This document shows positions 17,682 through 26,089 of a DNA stretch of 45,360 nucleotides, one piece after another. Positions within the stretch are counted from its first letter, which is position 1. Each line of letters begins with the position of its first letter. Below the pieces are notes generated by a model. It did not search any database. It was not told where the DNA came from and worked only from the letters and a program-made list of their open reading frames with translations. Made by a program: the position numbers and the translations under genes. This DNA is from Stenotrophomonas sp. UBA2302 (GTDB lineage Bacteria; Pseudomonadota; Gammaproteobacteria; Xanthomonadales; Xanthomonadaceae), in contig DDVW01000017.1 of NCBI GenBank assembly GCA_002345545.1, forward strand, positions 1-45,360. The letters run 5' to 3'.

Positions 17682-18181
17682 TGCCGCGGATCGTCCGCGG
17701 CCATCACATCGGCGGTCTGGCGCGCACGGAATTCTTCCAGCGTCTGGCCAATCGCCGCGTGTTCCGGTGCCAGCATCGCCGCGGCAAACAGCGCCGCATT
17801 GGCCGCGCCCGCATTGCCGATGGCGAAAGTCGCCACCGGGACACCGGCCGGCATCTGCACGATCGACAGCAACGAATCCATGCCATTCAACGCTTTGGAC
17901 TGCACTGGCACCCCCAGCACCGGCACCGCGGTCTTGGCCGCGATCATGCCCGGCAGATGCGCGGCGCCACCGGCACCGGCGATGATCGCGCGCAGCCCGC
18001 GTGCAGCCGCCTGCTCGGCATAGGTGAACAGCACGTCCGGCGTGCGATGCGCCGAAACCACCTTCACTTCATAGGGAACACCCAGCGCATCGAGCTTCTG
18101 GGAGGCGTGCTGCATGGTTTCCCAGTCGGAACGGGAACCCATGACGATGCCGACAAGCGGCACGGAGGGGTTGGGGGTCAT
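17678..18181 (-). CDS. purE: N5-carboxyaminoimidazole ribonucleotide mutase PurE
   Basis: A 167-residue class I PurE, which moves the carboxyl group of N5-CAIR to give CAIR in purine synthesis. GSRSDWETM (15-23) is the substrate-binding loop and SAHRTP (43-48) carries the catalytic His45. The glycine-rich [12 protein letters not shown] segment near residue 70 and the MPAGVPVAT region are typical. AGGTGA lies about 7 nt before the ATG. The purEK pair starts here, divergent from the Trm112-like gene with 59 nt between them; no promoter elements stand out in that short gap. Confidence 0.97.
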   Translation of the reverse strand: MTPNPSVPLVGIVMGSRSDWETMQHASQKLDALGVPYEVKVVSAHRTPDVLFTYAEQAAARGLRAIIAGAGGAAHLPGMIAAKTAVPVLGVPVQSKALNGMDSLLSIVQMPAGVPVATFAIGNAGAANAALFAAAMLAPEHAAIGQTLEEFRARQTADVMAADDPRQ

Positions 18182-18240
18182 TGGCCGTCACCTGCTGCAA
18201 AGACGTATTCTAGCCGTCTTCCACGCAAGACCACGACCTG

Positions 18241-18510
18241 ATGGACCGCAAACTGCTCGACCTGCTCGTTTCCCCCGACACCCGCCAGCCACTGCTGTTG
18301 CTGGAAAGCGCCGGCCTGGACGCGCTGAACCGCGCCATCGCTGCCGGCACCATCACGCGCGCCGACGGCAACGCCCAGACCCAGCCGCTGCGCGAAGTAC
18401 TGGTCACCCGTGACCGCAAGCAGCTGTTCCGGGTCGAGGACGGCATCCCGGTGCTGCTGGCCGAAGAAGCCATCGCCAGCGCCCAGATCGCCGACTTCCC
18501 GGCCGCCTGA
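18241..18510 (+). CDS. Trm112 family protein
   Basis: An 89-residue protein of the Trm112/YcaR family, which are small activators or partners of methyltransferases in some organisms and of unknown role in bacteria. The N terminus MDRKLLDLLVSPDTRQPL has the LLxxLVCP-like start but with Ser where many relatives have a zinc-binding Cys. The C-terminal half matches LxSRxxxLxYPVxDGIPVLL as LVTRDRKQLFRVEDGIPVLL. It is longer than the about 60 residues of E. coli YcaR because of an insertion at about 21-50. The stop and the nadC start overlap in TGATG, so the two are likely coupled. Confidence 0.85.
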   Translation: MDRKLLDLLVSPDTRQPLLLLESAGLDALNRAIAAGTITRADGNAQTQPLREVLVTRDRKQLFRVEDGIPVLLAEEAIASAQIADFPAA

Positions 18511-19367
18511 TGCTGCCGCACCCGCCGGCCACGCCGCCGCAGGCGCAGATCGACGCCGATGTCACCCGCGCCCTGGCCGAGGACATCGGCAGCGGCGATG
18601 TCACCGCCGCGCTGCTGCCGGACACGGCAGACATCGCCTACCTGCTGTGCAAGCAGGACGCAGTGATTGCCGGCCGACCGTGGTTCGATGCCACCCACCG
18701 CGCACTCGACCCGGACGTGCGGATCCACTGGCGCGTGCTCGAAGGTGATCACGTGCCCGCCGGCACCGTGCTGGCCACGCTGGAAGGCCGCAGCCGCAGC
18801 CTGGTCAGCGCCGAACGCACCTCGCTGAACTTCCTGCAGACTCTGTCCGGCACCGCGACCGTCACCGCCCGTTATGTGGCAGTGGTGGCCGGCACCAAGG
18901 CGCGCATCCTCGATACCCGCAAGACCCTGCCCGGCCTGCGGCTGGCGCAGAAATACGCGGTACGTTGCGGCGGCGGCGACAACCACCGCATCGGCCTGTT
19001 CGACACTGTGATGCTCAAAGAAAACCATATCCGGGCCGCCGGCTCGCTGACCGCCGCCGTGCAGGTCGCCCGTGCGCAACAGCCGACATTGCCACTGGTA
19101 GTGGAAGTGGAAGACCTGCCGCAACTGGAGGAAGCGCTGGCCGCCGGCTGCGAGCGCATCCTGATCGACGACTTCAGTCCGGCCATGCGCCGCGAAGCCG
19201 TGCGTATCACCGCAGGACGCATTCCGCTGGAAGTCTCCGGCAGCGTGGACCTGACTGTCCTGCGCTCCATTGCCGAGGACGGAGTCGACTGCATCTCCAT
19301 CGGCGGCCTGACCAAACATGTCCAGGCGATCGACCTGTCGCTCAAGCTCGGCCCGCCGCCGGGCTGA
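18510..19367 (+). CDS. nadC: Nicotinate-nucleotide pyrophosphorylase (quinolinate phosphoribosyltransferase) NadC
   Basis: A 285-residue NadC. It joins quinolinate and PRPP to nicotinate mononucleotide with release of CO2, the step linking de novo quinolinate to NAD. Family motifs are RALAEDIGSGDVT near the N terminus, SAERTSLNFLQTLSGTAT, TRKTLPGLR, KYAVRCGGGDNHRIGL, LKENHI, and the C-terminal LEVSGSV and DCISIGGLTKHV phosphate-binding parts. Its ATG overlaps the stop of the Trm112-like gene. The N-terminal proline-rich tail (LPHPPATPPQ) is unremarkable. Confidence 0.96.
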   Translation: MLPHPPATPPQAQIDADVTRALAEDIGSGDVTAALLPDTADIAYLLCKQDAVIAGRPWFDATHRALDPDVRIHWRVLEGDHVPAGTVLATLEGRSRSLVSAERTSLNFLQTLSGTATVTARYVAVVAGTKARILDTRKTLPGLRLAQKYAVRCGGGDNHRIGLFDTVMLKENHIRAAGSLTAAVQVARAQQPTLPLVVEVEDLPQLEEALAAGCERILIDDFSPAMRREAVRITAGRIPLEVSGSVDLTVLRSIAEDGVDCISIGGLTKHVQAIDLSLKLGPPPG

Positions 19368-19426
19368 TTTCACGGCACGCGCACTGCCGGTTCTGCAACG
19401 CTGTCTTCAAGGACGAGGAGCTCAAC

Positions 19427-20359
19427 GTGACCTATCGGCACCTGGCATGCGGTCTTGCGCTGGCACTGTGTTCCACCCGTGCCATCGCCATCGAAGTCTG
19501 CGACATCCCACCGCGTTACGGGCTCAGCGCAACCGCGCAGGCGATCGTCCGTACCACCTGCAATGAACACCGGCTCTGGTACCGGCCGTTCATCGACCGC
19601 GACGGTCGCATCGCCAGCCTCGGCGTGACCGAAGCGGAAAACCAGAGCCTGGCCGATGAGGGCGTCATCGCCTGGCAGCGCGTGGCCGGCTACTGGCGTG
19701 ACAGCGGCACCCTGGGCGCAATGGCCACCCTCGCCGGCGCCCAGAGCTGCCTGGCCACACCGGGCAACCGCTACACCGACAGCGACTGCCGTGCATTCCT
19801 GATCGACAATCCCTGGTCGGCGGCGTTCATCTCCTGGGTCATGACCCGCGCAGGCGTGCCCGGCTTCAAGCGTTCACCGCGCCATATCGACTACATCCGC
19901 GCCGCCTACCTGGACGGCGCCAACGGCCCCTACCGGCTCACCGACCCCGCCACCGGGAAACCGGCACCCGGTGACATGCTTTGCTTCCTGCGCAACCGCA
20001 GCAGCACGCTGAGTTACCGGGGATTGATCGACGCGCTGGGCAACGACCGCACCGGCAACTGGCAATCCCATTGCGAAATCGTGGTGGCCGCCAATGCGGG
20101 CGGTGACCGCACCCTGCACCTGATCGGCGGCAATGTCGCCAACACGGTCCTGATGCGCCGGCTGCCATTGGATCGCACCGGCGTGATGGAACTGCATTTG
20201 CCGGACGCCGCGAGCGGGCCGCAGGATTGCCTGCCCGGGAGGGAGGAGGAATGCAACTTCAACCGCCAGGACTGGGCCGCGCTGCTGAAGCTGACGCCGC
20301 AACCGGTATCCACGCCAACGCCGCAGGCCGCGGTTGGCAACGGTGAAGCAACGCATTGA
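19427..20359 (+). CDS. Secreted DUF2272 domain protein
   Basis: A 310-residue exported protein that resembles DUF2272 proteins; function unknown. A signal peptide is seen (HLACGLALALCSTRAIA, cleavage near residue 21). The mature part has a NPWSAAFISWVMTRAG segment near residue 125, a KRSPRHIDYIRAAY stretch and a GDMLCFLR segment near 183, features reminiscent of NlpC/P60-like cysteine-hydrolase folds but without a triad I can prove. At least six Cys remain after cleavage, fitting a disulfide-bonded periplasmic protein. The start is GTG at 19427, with GGACGAGGAG about 6 nt upstream; the open frame reaches further up only as a shadow of nadC. It may be cotranscribed with nadC (59-nt gap). Confidence 0.78.
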   Translation: MTYRHLACGLALALCSTRAIAIEVCDIPPRYGLSATAQAIVRTTCNEHRLWYRPFIDRDGRIASLGVTEAENQSLADEGVIAWQRVAGYWRDSGTLGAMATLAGAQSCLATPGNRYTDSDCRAFLIDNPWSAAFISWVMTRAGVPGFKRSPRHIDYIRAAYLDGANGPYRLTDPATGKPAPGDMLCFLRNRSSTLSYRGLIDALGNDRTGNWQSHCEIVVAANAGGDRTLHLIGGNVANTVLMRRLPLDRTGVMELHLPDAASGPQDCLPGREEECNFNRQDWAALLKLTPQPVSTPTPQAAVGNGEATH

Positions 20360-20409
20360 TCCACCCTTCCATGGTTCCGCTTTTTCGCGCGACACCCTAG
20401 AGTGTCGGC

Positions 20410-20760
20410 ATGCCCACTCTCCTCATCCTGATGATCATCGGCGGCCTCGGCTTTGTGCTGTGGGATACCGGCCGTGCGGCGGCGGAACGCGCCATGGTGC
20501 TGGGCCGCAATGCCTGTCGCGCCGCCAATGTGCAATGGCTGGACCAGAGCGTGCATGCCAGCGGCCTGCGACTGCGCCGCCTGCCCAGCGGCTGGCTCGG
20601 TCTGGAGCGCAGCTTCCGTTTCGACTACTCCTACGACGGCATCGAACGGCATACCGGACGCATGGTCCTGCTGGGCCGGGAGCTGGTCTCATTCACCGGC
20701 CCCTCGGCGGCACAGATCAGCAGGATCCGCACCGCAGTCGAAGAAGCCGAAGACATCTGA
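20410..20760 (+). CDS. DUF3301 domain protein, small membrane-anchored
   Basis: A 116-residue protein that looks like the DUF3301 family, unknown in function. It starts with a single hydrophobic segment (LLILMIIGGLGFVLW, about 4-18), then an Ala/Arg-rich helix, and the family-like pattern LRRLPSGWLGLERSFRFDYSYDG, read here in two parts around residues 55-78, with GRMVLLG following. Probable topology is one N-terminal inner-membrane anchor and a small cytoplasmic or periplasmic domain. It follows the DUF2272 gene by 50 nt, on the same strand, and converges with sspB. Confidence 0.75.
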   Translation: MPTLLILMIIGGLGFVLWDTGRAAAERAMVLGRNACRAANVQWLDQSVHASGLRLRRLPSGWLGLERSFRFDYSYDGIERHTGRMVLLGRELVSFTGPSAAQISRIRTAVEEAEDI

Positions 20761-20849
20761 GCCCAACCGCATCGCGTGGCTGCAACCTCCCGCCAGAGCG
20801 TTTGCAGCGCGCAACGCAGCCCCAGGCTATGGCATCCGCACAAAGCAGA

Positions 20850-20872
20850 CCGCCGCCCTGACAAGGCGGCGG
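20850..20872 (-). terminator. Probable terminator at the sspB 3' end
   Basis: An 8-bp perfect stem (CCGCCGCC / GGCGGCGG) with a 7-nt loop starts 7 nt past the sspB stop. On the minus strand it is followed by a moderately T-rich TCTGCTTTG. It could also serve the converging DUF3301 transcript on the plus strand. The gap 20761-20878 holds nothing else. Confidence 0.6.
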
Positions 20873-20878
20873 CAATGA

Positions 20879-21310
20879 TTATTTGACGACCCTCAGGAAG
20901 GGCTTCTTCGCCGCTGGCGGCATCTCGGGCGAACGGGGTGGCGGGCTGTCATCATCACCCGGGGGCAGTTCGGTACCGGGAATATCGTCAGGCAGCGCCA
21001 TGCCATGCCCGGTCTCGCGCGCATAGACCGCAAGCACTGCCGGAATCGGCACATGCACCGGGAAACTGACGCCCGAAAACCGCGCGGTGAAACTGACCGC
21101 CTCGTTGTCGATATGCAGGTGCATCACCGCCCGCTCCGCGACATTCAGCACCACCCGCTCTTCCTTGATCGCGCTGCTCGGCACCTGCACGCCAGGAACG
21201 GCTGCATCCACCATCAGGTGCGGCGTCATGCCGTTGTCATTGATCCATTCCACCAGCGCCCTCAGCAGATAAGGGCGGTGGCTGCTCATGCGAAAAGATT
21301 CTTCACTCAT
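20879..21310 (-). CDS. sspB: ClpXP protease specificity-enhancing factor SspB
   Basis: A 143-residue SspB, which binds ssrA-tagged and some other substrates and hands them to ClpXP. The folded domain (SSHRPYLLRALVEWINDNG, TPHLMVDA, PGVQVP, VLNVAERAV, ARFSGVSFPVHVP, AVLAVYARETG) follows E. coli SspB closely. A Pro/Asp-rich linker leads to the C-terminal tail KKPFLRVVK, the ClpX-docking peptide of the family (LRVVK). The start is uncertain: ATG at 21310 (MSEESF) or ATG at 21289 (MSSHRP), neither with a strong ribosome site. It follows sspA on the same strand, the usual pairing. Confidence 0.93.
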   Translation of the reverse strand: MSEESFRMSSHRPYLLRALVEWINDNGMTPHLMVDAAVPGVQVPSSAIKEERVVLNVAERAVMHLHIDNEAVSFTARFSGVSFPVHVPIPAVLAVYARETGHGMALPDDIPGTELPPGDDDSPPPRSPEMPPAAKKPFLRVVK

Positions 21311-21338
21311 CCGGCAAGTGTACGCGCCATTGAAGCGG

Positions 21339-21362
21339 GATCGCCGCCCGGAGGCGGCGATC
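21339..21362. repeat. Perfect inverted repeat between sspA and sspB
   Basis: A 10-bp perfect palindrome (GATCGCCGCC / GGCGGCGATC) with a 4-nt loop stands 29 nt upstream of the sspB start, inside the 163-nt sspA-sspB gap. No T-run follows on either strand, so it may be an mRNA hairpin that sets sspB dosage rather than a full terminator. Confidence 0.6.
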
Positions 21363-21473
21363 AATAAGTCGGCATACAGCCGGAAGCCGGGGAAACATGG
21401 CTACCAGCACTTGCCGGAGATGCACCGCACGCCACCGGCTACGGAACCGGCATCACGGCACTGCAAACGGCGC

Positions 21474-22109
21474 TTAGACCGGCAGCTCGCGCAGCTTCTT
21501 TTCCTGGTCGGTCAGGCTGCGGATGAAACCCGGACTGCGGAATATACGGTTGCCGTAATCCTCGATCGCCTTGCCATCCTTCGGCAACCCCACGCCAAGC
21601 GACTGCAGACGCCAGATGATCGGTGCAACCGCGCAATCGGCCAGGCTCATTTCCGGATTCAGGAAAAACTTGCTCGCCTTGAACAGGGGCACCGACTGCG
21701 CTACCAGTTCCTTCAGTCGCTTGCGACCGGCTTCGGCCTGGCTCTTGTTACCCAGCTGGATCGCCTGCACCTGCGGCACCCAGTCATGCTCGATCCGCAA
21801 CATCGCCAGCCGCAGGCGGGCGCGCGACAGCGGGTCCACCGGCATCAGCGGCGGGTGCGGGTAACGTTCGTCCAGATACTCGCTGACCACCGAGGCGGCG
21901 TACAGCACCAGCTCGCGCTCCACCAGCGTCGGCACGGACTGATAGGGATTGAGATCGATCAGATCTTCCGGAGGATTCTGCACGTCGACCGGCACAAGGT
22001 CGTAGGTGACCCCCTTGGCCGCCAGCACCAGCCGCACCCGATGGCACAGCACATCATCATTGGCAGAGAACAACGTCAGTGTATTGCGCATACGTACACT
22101 CACCGCCAT
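21474..22109 (-). CDS. sspA: Stringent starvation protein A (SspA), GST-fold RNA polymerase partner
   Basis: A 211-residue protein with the glutathione S-transferase fold of SspA, which binds RNA polymerase and alters promoter use in starvation and stress. The N-terminal thioredoxin-like half shows TLFSANDDVLCHRVRLVLA, YDLVPVDVQNPPEDL, NPYQSVPTLVER and the cis-Pro turn; the C-terminal helical half has MSLADCAVAPIIWRL. These follow the SspA family in order. ATG at 22109 is used because GGAGAGC sits 6 nt upstream; a TTG one codon earlier is less likely. The sspA-sspB pair directly follows the petABC operon, as in many beta- and gammaproteobacteria. Confidence 0.94.
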   Translation of the reverse strand: MAVSVRMRNTLTLFSANDDVLCHRVRLVLAAKGVTYDLVPVDVQNPPEDLIDLNPYQSVPTLVERELVLYAASVVSEYLDERYPHPPLMPVDPLSRARLRLAMLRIEHDWVPQVQAIQLGNKSQAEAGRKRLKELVAQSVPLFKASKFFLNPEMSLADCAVAPIIWRLQSLGVGLPKDGKAIEDYGNRIFRSPGFIRSLTDQEKKLRELPV

Positions 22110-22255
22110 CAAAGGCTCTCCAACGGCTGGAATCCGCCAGCCCTACAGCGCTGCCGGCCCACTGCCGGCAGTCGCCACGGTAAACCGGGAGGGTGGTGGA
22201 CGAAGGCAGCCCTCAACAGCCGGCCTGCCCAGGTCCATGGACACGCCCACCGGCC

Positions 22256-22999
22256 TTAATGCACGTCCTTCCAGTACTCGTTCTTCAGCAGGTAGGCCAA
22301 AAACGCCAGCAGCCCCAGGAACAGCAGCACCCATGCTCCCATGCTCTGCCGCTTGAGTACGGCCGGTTCGCCGGCGTACTCGAGGAAGTTGGTGATGTCA
22401 CGCACGGTCTGATCGAACTCCTGCGGCTTCACCTGGCCGGGACTGGTCACCACCAGCCGTTCCGGGTGCCGCTCGCCGGTCACGTCCGGCTCACCGTACT
22501 CGGCATGCTGCACACCCTGCAGCTCCCACAGCGGGTTGGGCATGGACACGTTGGGGAACAACTTGTTGTTCCAGCCCATCGGCCGGGTTTCGTCCATGTA
22601 GAAGGACTTGAGGTAGGTATAGATCCAGTCGCCACCGCGCACCCGCGAGATCAGGCTCAGATCCGGCGGCATTTTGCCGAACCACTTGTCGCCCTGCTCC
22701 TGGGTCATCGCCACCTGGATCTGCTCACCGAACTTGGCACCGGTGAAATTCAGGTTCTCCATGACCTGCTCCTCGGTCAGGCCGAGATCTTCGGCCATGC
22801 GCGAGTAACGCAGGTACTTGAGCGAATGACAGCCCGAGCAGTAGTTCATGTAAGCCTGTGCGCCACGCTGCAATGAGGCCTGATCACCCAGGTCATTGCC
22901 CGCCTGCTGCAAGGCCCCGCCCGAAGCAGCCAACGCGCTGACGGACAGCAGAAGCGAGGCGGTGGCCGTTGCCAGCAAGGCAATCCATTTCTTAGTCAT
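22256..22999 (-). CDS. petC: Ubiquinol-cytochrome c reductase cytochrome c1 subunit
   Basis: A 247-residue cytochrome c1 of the bc1 complex, exposed in the periplasm, which passes electrons from the Rieske centre to soluble cytochrome c. It has a signal peptide ending SALA (24), the haem site CSGCH (54-58), the RYSRMAEDLGL region, a probable axial Met in VSMPNPLWELQG, and one C-terminal membrane anchor (MGAWVLLFLGLLAFLAYLL). Its first bases overlap petB by 8 nt. The 146-nt gap to sspA holds a GC-rich 8-bp inverted repeat (22151-22171) without a T-run. Confidence 0.95.
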   Translation of the reverse strand: MTKKWIALLATATASLLLSVSALAASGGALQQAGNDLGDQASLQRGAQAYMNYCSGCHSLKYLRYSRMAEDLGLTEEQVMENLNFTGAKFGEQIQVAMTQEQGDKWFGKMPPDLSLISRVRGGDWIYTYLKSFYMDETRPMGWNNKLFPNVSMPNPLWELQGVQHAEYGEPDVTGERHPERLVVTSPGQVKPQEFDQTVRDITNFLEYAGEPAVLKRQSMGAWVLLFLGLLAFLAYLLKNEYWKDVH

Positions 23000-24254
23000 G
23001 CGTCGTCACCCGTTCCGGCACCGGCTTGGTTTTATCCAGCTTGGTCCACACTGGCATGGTCAGGAAGAAGAGGAAGTAGTAGGCCGTGAGGAAGCGGCCG
23101 ACGATGGTTTCCACCGGGTCGGTACCCGGGCCGGCACCGATCTTGCCCAGCCATACGAAGCTGATCGCAAAGCCGAACAGCAGCAGCTTGGACAGCAGGC
23201 CACGGTAGCGGTAGGACTTGACCTTGGCACGGTCCAGCCACGGCAGTACCAGCAGGATCGCGATCGCGCCGAACATCACCAGCACACCGCCGAGCTTGTC
23301 CGGGATCACGCGCAACATCGCGTAGTACGGCGTGTAGTACCACACCGGCTTGATGTGCTCCGGGGTCACCAGCCGGTTGGCTTCGGTGAAATTGTCATGC
23401 TCCAGGAACCAGCCACCCAATGCCGGAACGAAGAAGATGATGAACGCGGCGATGATCATCATCGCGAACACGTAGAAAGCGTCCTTCACCGTGTAGTACG
23501 GATGGAACGGCACGCCATCGGCCGGTGCAGTCGGCGACCAGCGGTTGCCCTTCGGGCCCTTCTTGATCTCCACGCCATCGGGGTTGTTGGAACCCACTTC
23601 ATGCAGCGCGCCCAGATGCAGCACGACCAGCAGCAGCAGCACCAGCGGCACGGCGATCACATGCAGGGCGAAGAAGCGGTTCAGCGTGGCATCGGAGGGC
23701 AGGTAGTCGCCCATGATCCACTCGGTCAGACCACCGCCGATCACCGGAATGGCGCCAAACAGCGAGATGATGACCTTCGCACCCCAGAACGACATCTGGC
23801 CCCACGGCAGCACGTAGCCCATGAAGGCTTCGGCCATCAGCGCCAAGTAGATCAGCATGCCCAGGATCCACACCAGTTCGCGCGGCTTCTGGTAGGAGCC
23901 ATACATCAACCCGCGGAACATGTGCAGGTAGACGACGATGAAGAACAGCGAGGCGCCGGTGCTGTGCATGTAGCGGATCAGCCAGCCCCACTCCACATCG
24001 CGCATGATGTACTCGACCGAAGCGAAGGCCTCGGCCGCGCTCGGCTTGTAGTGCATCGTCAGGAAGATGCCGGTGACGATCTGGTTGACCAGCACCACCA
24101 TCGACAGCACACCGAAGATGTACCAGATGTTGAAGTTCTTCGGCGCGTAGTACTCGGTCATGTGCTTCCGGTACATCGGCATCAGCGCCGGTGCACGATC
24201 ATTGACCCAGCCCATCACCCCGTTGGCGGCGCGGACAAGGATGTTGTCGGCCAT
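22992..24254 (-). CDS. petB: Ubiquinol-cytochrome c reductase cytochrome b subunit
   Basis: A 420-residue cytochrome b, the membrane core of the bc1 complex, with quinol-oxidising and quinone-reducing sites. Two haem-ligand pairs are seen, His97/His111 and His198/His213, in helices B and D. About eight to nine hydrophobic helices span the chain. The Qo-site motif reads PVWY rather than the mitochondrial PEWY, as is usual in beta- and gammaproteobacteria. The gene is flanked by petA (2-nt gap) and petC (8-nt overlap), forming petABC. Confidence 0.97.
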   Translation of the reverse strand: MADNILVRAANGVMGWVNDRAPALMPMYRKHMTEYYAPKNFNIWYIFGVLSMVVLVNQIVTGIFLTMHYKPSAAEAFASVEYIMRDVEWGWLIRYMHSTGASLFFIVVYLHMFRGLMYGSYQKPRELVWILGMLIYLALMAEAFMGYVLPWGQMSFWGAKVIISLFGAIPVIGGGLTEWIMGDYLPSDATLNRFFALHVIAVPLVLLLLVVLHLGALHEVGSNNPDGVEIKKGPKGNRWSPTAPADGVPFHPYYTVKDAFYVFAMMIIAAFIIFFVPALGGWFLEHDNFTEANRLVTPEHIKPVWYYTPYYAMLRVIPDKLGGVLVMFGAIAILLVLPWLDRAKVKSYRYRGLLSKLLLFGFAISFVWLGKIGAGPGTDPVETIVGRFLTAYYFLFFLTMPVWTKLDKTKPVPERVTTHD

Positions 24255-24256
24255 GA

Positions 24257-24877
24257 TTACGCTCCCCCTTGCGGATCGACGCCGATGATGATGGTGTTGT
24301 CATCGGCGTAATGGTGCGGCGGCACGACCAGGTTGGTCGGCGCCGGCACGCCCTGGAACACACGCCCGGCCATATCGAAACGCGACTTGTGGCAGGGGCA
24401 GAAATAGCCACCCTTCCACTCCGGGTCATACGGCTCGGGCTTGATCTCGGCCGCCATTTCCGGTGCGCAGCCCAGGTGCGTGCACAGGCCGACCAGCACC
24501 GAGATTTCCGGCTTGATCGAGCGCAGCTCCGGGTTGGCTTTGAGCACGTAGTCCGGCTGCTGGTCGAGATTCTTGGACATGGGATCGCGCAGGCGCGAGT
24601 CCAGCAGCGGCAGCGCTGCCAGAATCGCCTTTGAACGCTTGACCACCCAGATCGGCTGGCCACGCCACTCCATGATCAGACGCTGCCCTTCCTGCAGTGC
24701 GCTGATATCGGCGGTCACCGGTGCGCCTGCCAGCTTGGCACGCGCACTGGGATTCCATGACTTGATGAAAGGAACCGCTGCGAAACCAACACCCACCGCA
24801 CCCACTACTGCGGTGGTCGCCGTCAGAAACCGTCGACGACCGGTGTTGACTGGATCTTTTACCCCATCGTTGGCCAT
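24257..24877 (-). CDS. petA: Ubiquinol-cytochrome c reductase Rieske iron-sulfur subunit
   Basis: A 206-residue Rieske protein that takes electrons from ubiquinol to its [2Fe-2S] cluster and moves them to cytochrome c1. The twin-arginine motif GRRRFL (13-18) precedes the single membrane helix, consistent with Tat export. Cluster ligands are in CTHLGC (Cys132, His134, with Cys137 in the disulfide) and CPCH (Cys160, Cys162, His163). ATG at 24877 is chosen for its GGAG about 9 nt upstream and its normal length; a longer frame from 24949 starts inside the promoter region. It is the first gene of petABC. Confidence 0.97.
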   Translation of the reverse strand: MANDGVKDPVNTGRRRFLTATTAVVGAVGVGFAAVPFIKSWNPSARAKLAGAPVTADISALQEGQRLIMEWRGQPIWVVKRSKAILAALPLLDSRLRDPMSKNLDQQPDYVLKANPELRSIKPEISVLVGLCTHLGCAPEMAAEIKPEPYDPEWKGGYFCPCHKSRFDMAGRVFQGVPAPTNLVVPPHHYADDNTIIIGVDPQGGA

Positions 24878-24958
24878 TCGGCACTCCGATTTTGATTTAA
24901 GTAACTGAGGCAGCCGGCGTCCCGACGAAGTCGACCCGCCCTGCCTCATATTGAGTCG

Positions 24959-24988
24959 AGTGTAACGGAACGCTTAATACCGAGACAA
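24959..24988 (-). promoter_or_regulatory. Possible sigma-70 promoter of petABC
   Basis: On the minus strand TTGTCT (24983-24988) and TACACT (24959-24964) stand 18 bp apart, about 85 nt upstream of the petA start. Both are partial matches to -35 and -10 boxes in an A+T-richer patch. This is inferred from sequence only. Confidence 0.35.
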
Positions 24989-25045
24989 CGCGATCAGACA
25001 CCAGTGCATGACATTTGTCACTCCCCATACAACGAAAAACACACC

Positions 25046-25951
25046 CTATTGCCGCGTCGCCATTTCCCCGCGATAGCGGTCGGCCAACTGCGCCACACGC
25101 TGCACGTAGTGCTGGGTTTCACGGTATGGCGGGACACCGCCATGACGGTCGACGGCCCCCTCGCCGGCGTTGTAGCCCGCCGCCGCCAGTGTCAGGTTTC
25201 CGTTGAAACGGCGCAACAGCCATGACAGATACTGGACGCCGCCACGGATGTTCTGGCCGGCATCATAGGAATCGCTCACGCCGAAGCGACGGGCGGTAGC
25301 CGGCATCAGCTGCATCAGCCCCTGGGCTCCGGCCCGGCTGAGCGCGGTCGGGTTGAATGCCGACTCGGCATGGATGATGGCCCGCACCACAGCCTCTTCG
25401 ACGCCGAACTCCCGCGCGGCAGCGGCGATCTCGGCGTTGTAGGCATGCGTGTTCAGGCGGACCTTGCCGAAGTTGATCCCCGAATTGACCCCGCAGGCAT
25501 AGCAGCGCTCGATGTAGCTGTACTGGATGGTGCGTACCGGACCGACATTGGCGACCTGCTGCGGCCGGGCGCTGGTGTAATGGCGTACCCCGTCCTTCAT
25601 GTAGGAATAGACCTGCCCGCTGACCACCCGCTGGGCCTTGCCCGCCGTGGCCGGGGAGGACGCGGACCGGGAAGCCGCCGCAGCGCCGGCAACCGGGGCG
25701 CTCGCCGTGGCCGGCGTGGATGCCGGGCTGGTCGCTGGCACAGGCGGGAGTGCAGCCGCCGGCGTGCTGCGGGTGGCAACAGGCGTGGCCCGATAGCTGC
25801 CGACCTTGCTGCACTGGCTGCCACCAATGCGCTTGCTGACGTAGTTCGCCACGCCATCACTGCCGACACACTTGTACAGCGTGCCCGCACTGGCCGGTGC
25901 AACGGTCAATGCAGCCAGAATGACGCCGGCAATCCCCAGACTCCCCTTCAT
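25046..25951 (-). CDS. Secreted lytic transglycosylase (SLT domain) with DUF4124 region
   Basis: A 301-residue exported murein lytic transglycosylase, which would cut peptidoglycan with formation of anhydro-muramic ends. A signal peptide (about 1-22) leads into a DUF4124-like motif ([18 protein letters not shown]), an Ala/Pro/Ser/Thr-rich linker (about 55-105), a second short repeat-like motif ([16 protein letters not shown]), and the SLT domain. The catalytic Glu196 is in IIHAESAFN, followed by [15 protein letters not shown] and [11 protein letters not shown], all family marks. The start at 25951 was chosen for the signal peptide; the open frame runs much further upstream only as antisense of miaB. 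It is divergent from miaB, with a 138-nt gap. Confidence 0.9.
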   Translation of the reverse strand: MKGSLGIAGVILAALTVAPASAGTLYKCVGSDGVANYVSKRIGGSQCSKVGSYRATPVATRSTPAAALPPVPATSPASTPATASAPVAGAAAASRSASSPATAGKAQRVVSGQVYSYMKDGVRHYTSARPQQVANVGPVRTIQYSYIERCYACGVNSGINFGKVRLNTHAYNAEIAAAAREFGVEEAVVRAIIHAESAFNPTALSRAGAQGLMQLMPATARRFGVSDSYDAGQNIRGGVQYLSWLLRRFNGNLTLAAAGYNAGEGAVDRHGGVPPYRETQHYVQRVAQLADRYRGEMATRQ

Positions 25952-26089
25952 GGGCGGGGAGTCTCCCAGCTTCACTGGGGCTTGCCAAGTATTTGCCGGA
26001 CGGACGGCCGCCCGGCCGCGTCCAGCCGATACAATGAGCAGCTTCGACGCGGCCACCGGCCGCCCGCCCACCCGTCTGGAATAAGCACC

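Noticed and set aside
18965..19426. Upstream extension of the DUF2272 protein frame
   Set aside because: The extra 154 codons lie inside nadC in another frame and read as Arg-rich sequence; the GTG at 19427 has a good ribosome site and signal peptide.
23260..23360. PVWY in place of PEWY in cytochrome b as a novel change
   Set aside because: This variant is normal for cytochrome b of beta- and gammaproteobacteria.
22896..24311. A 471-codon plus-strand frame over petB
   Set aside because: It is the His/Gln-rich shadow of the cytochrome b gene, whose haem ligands and helices are clear on the minus strand.
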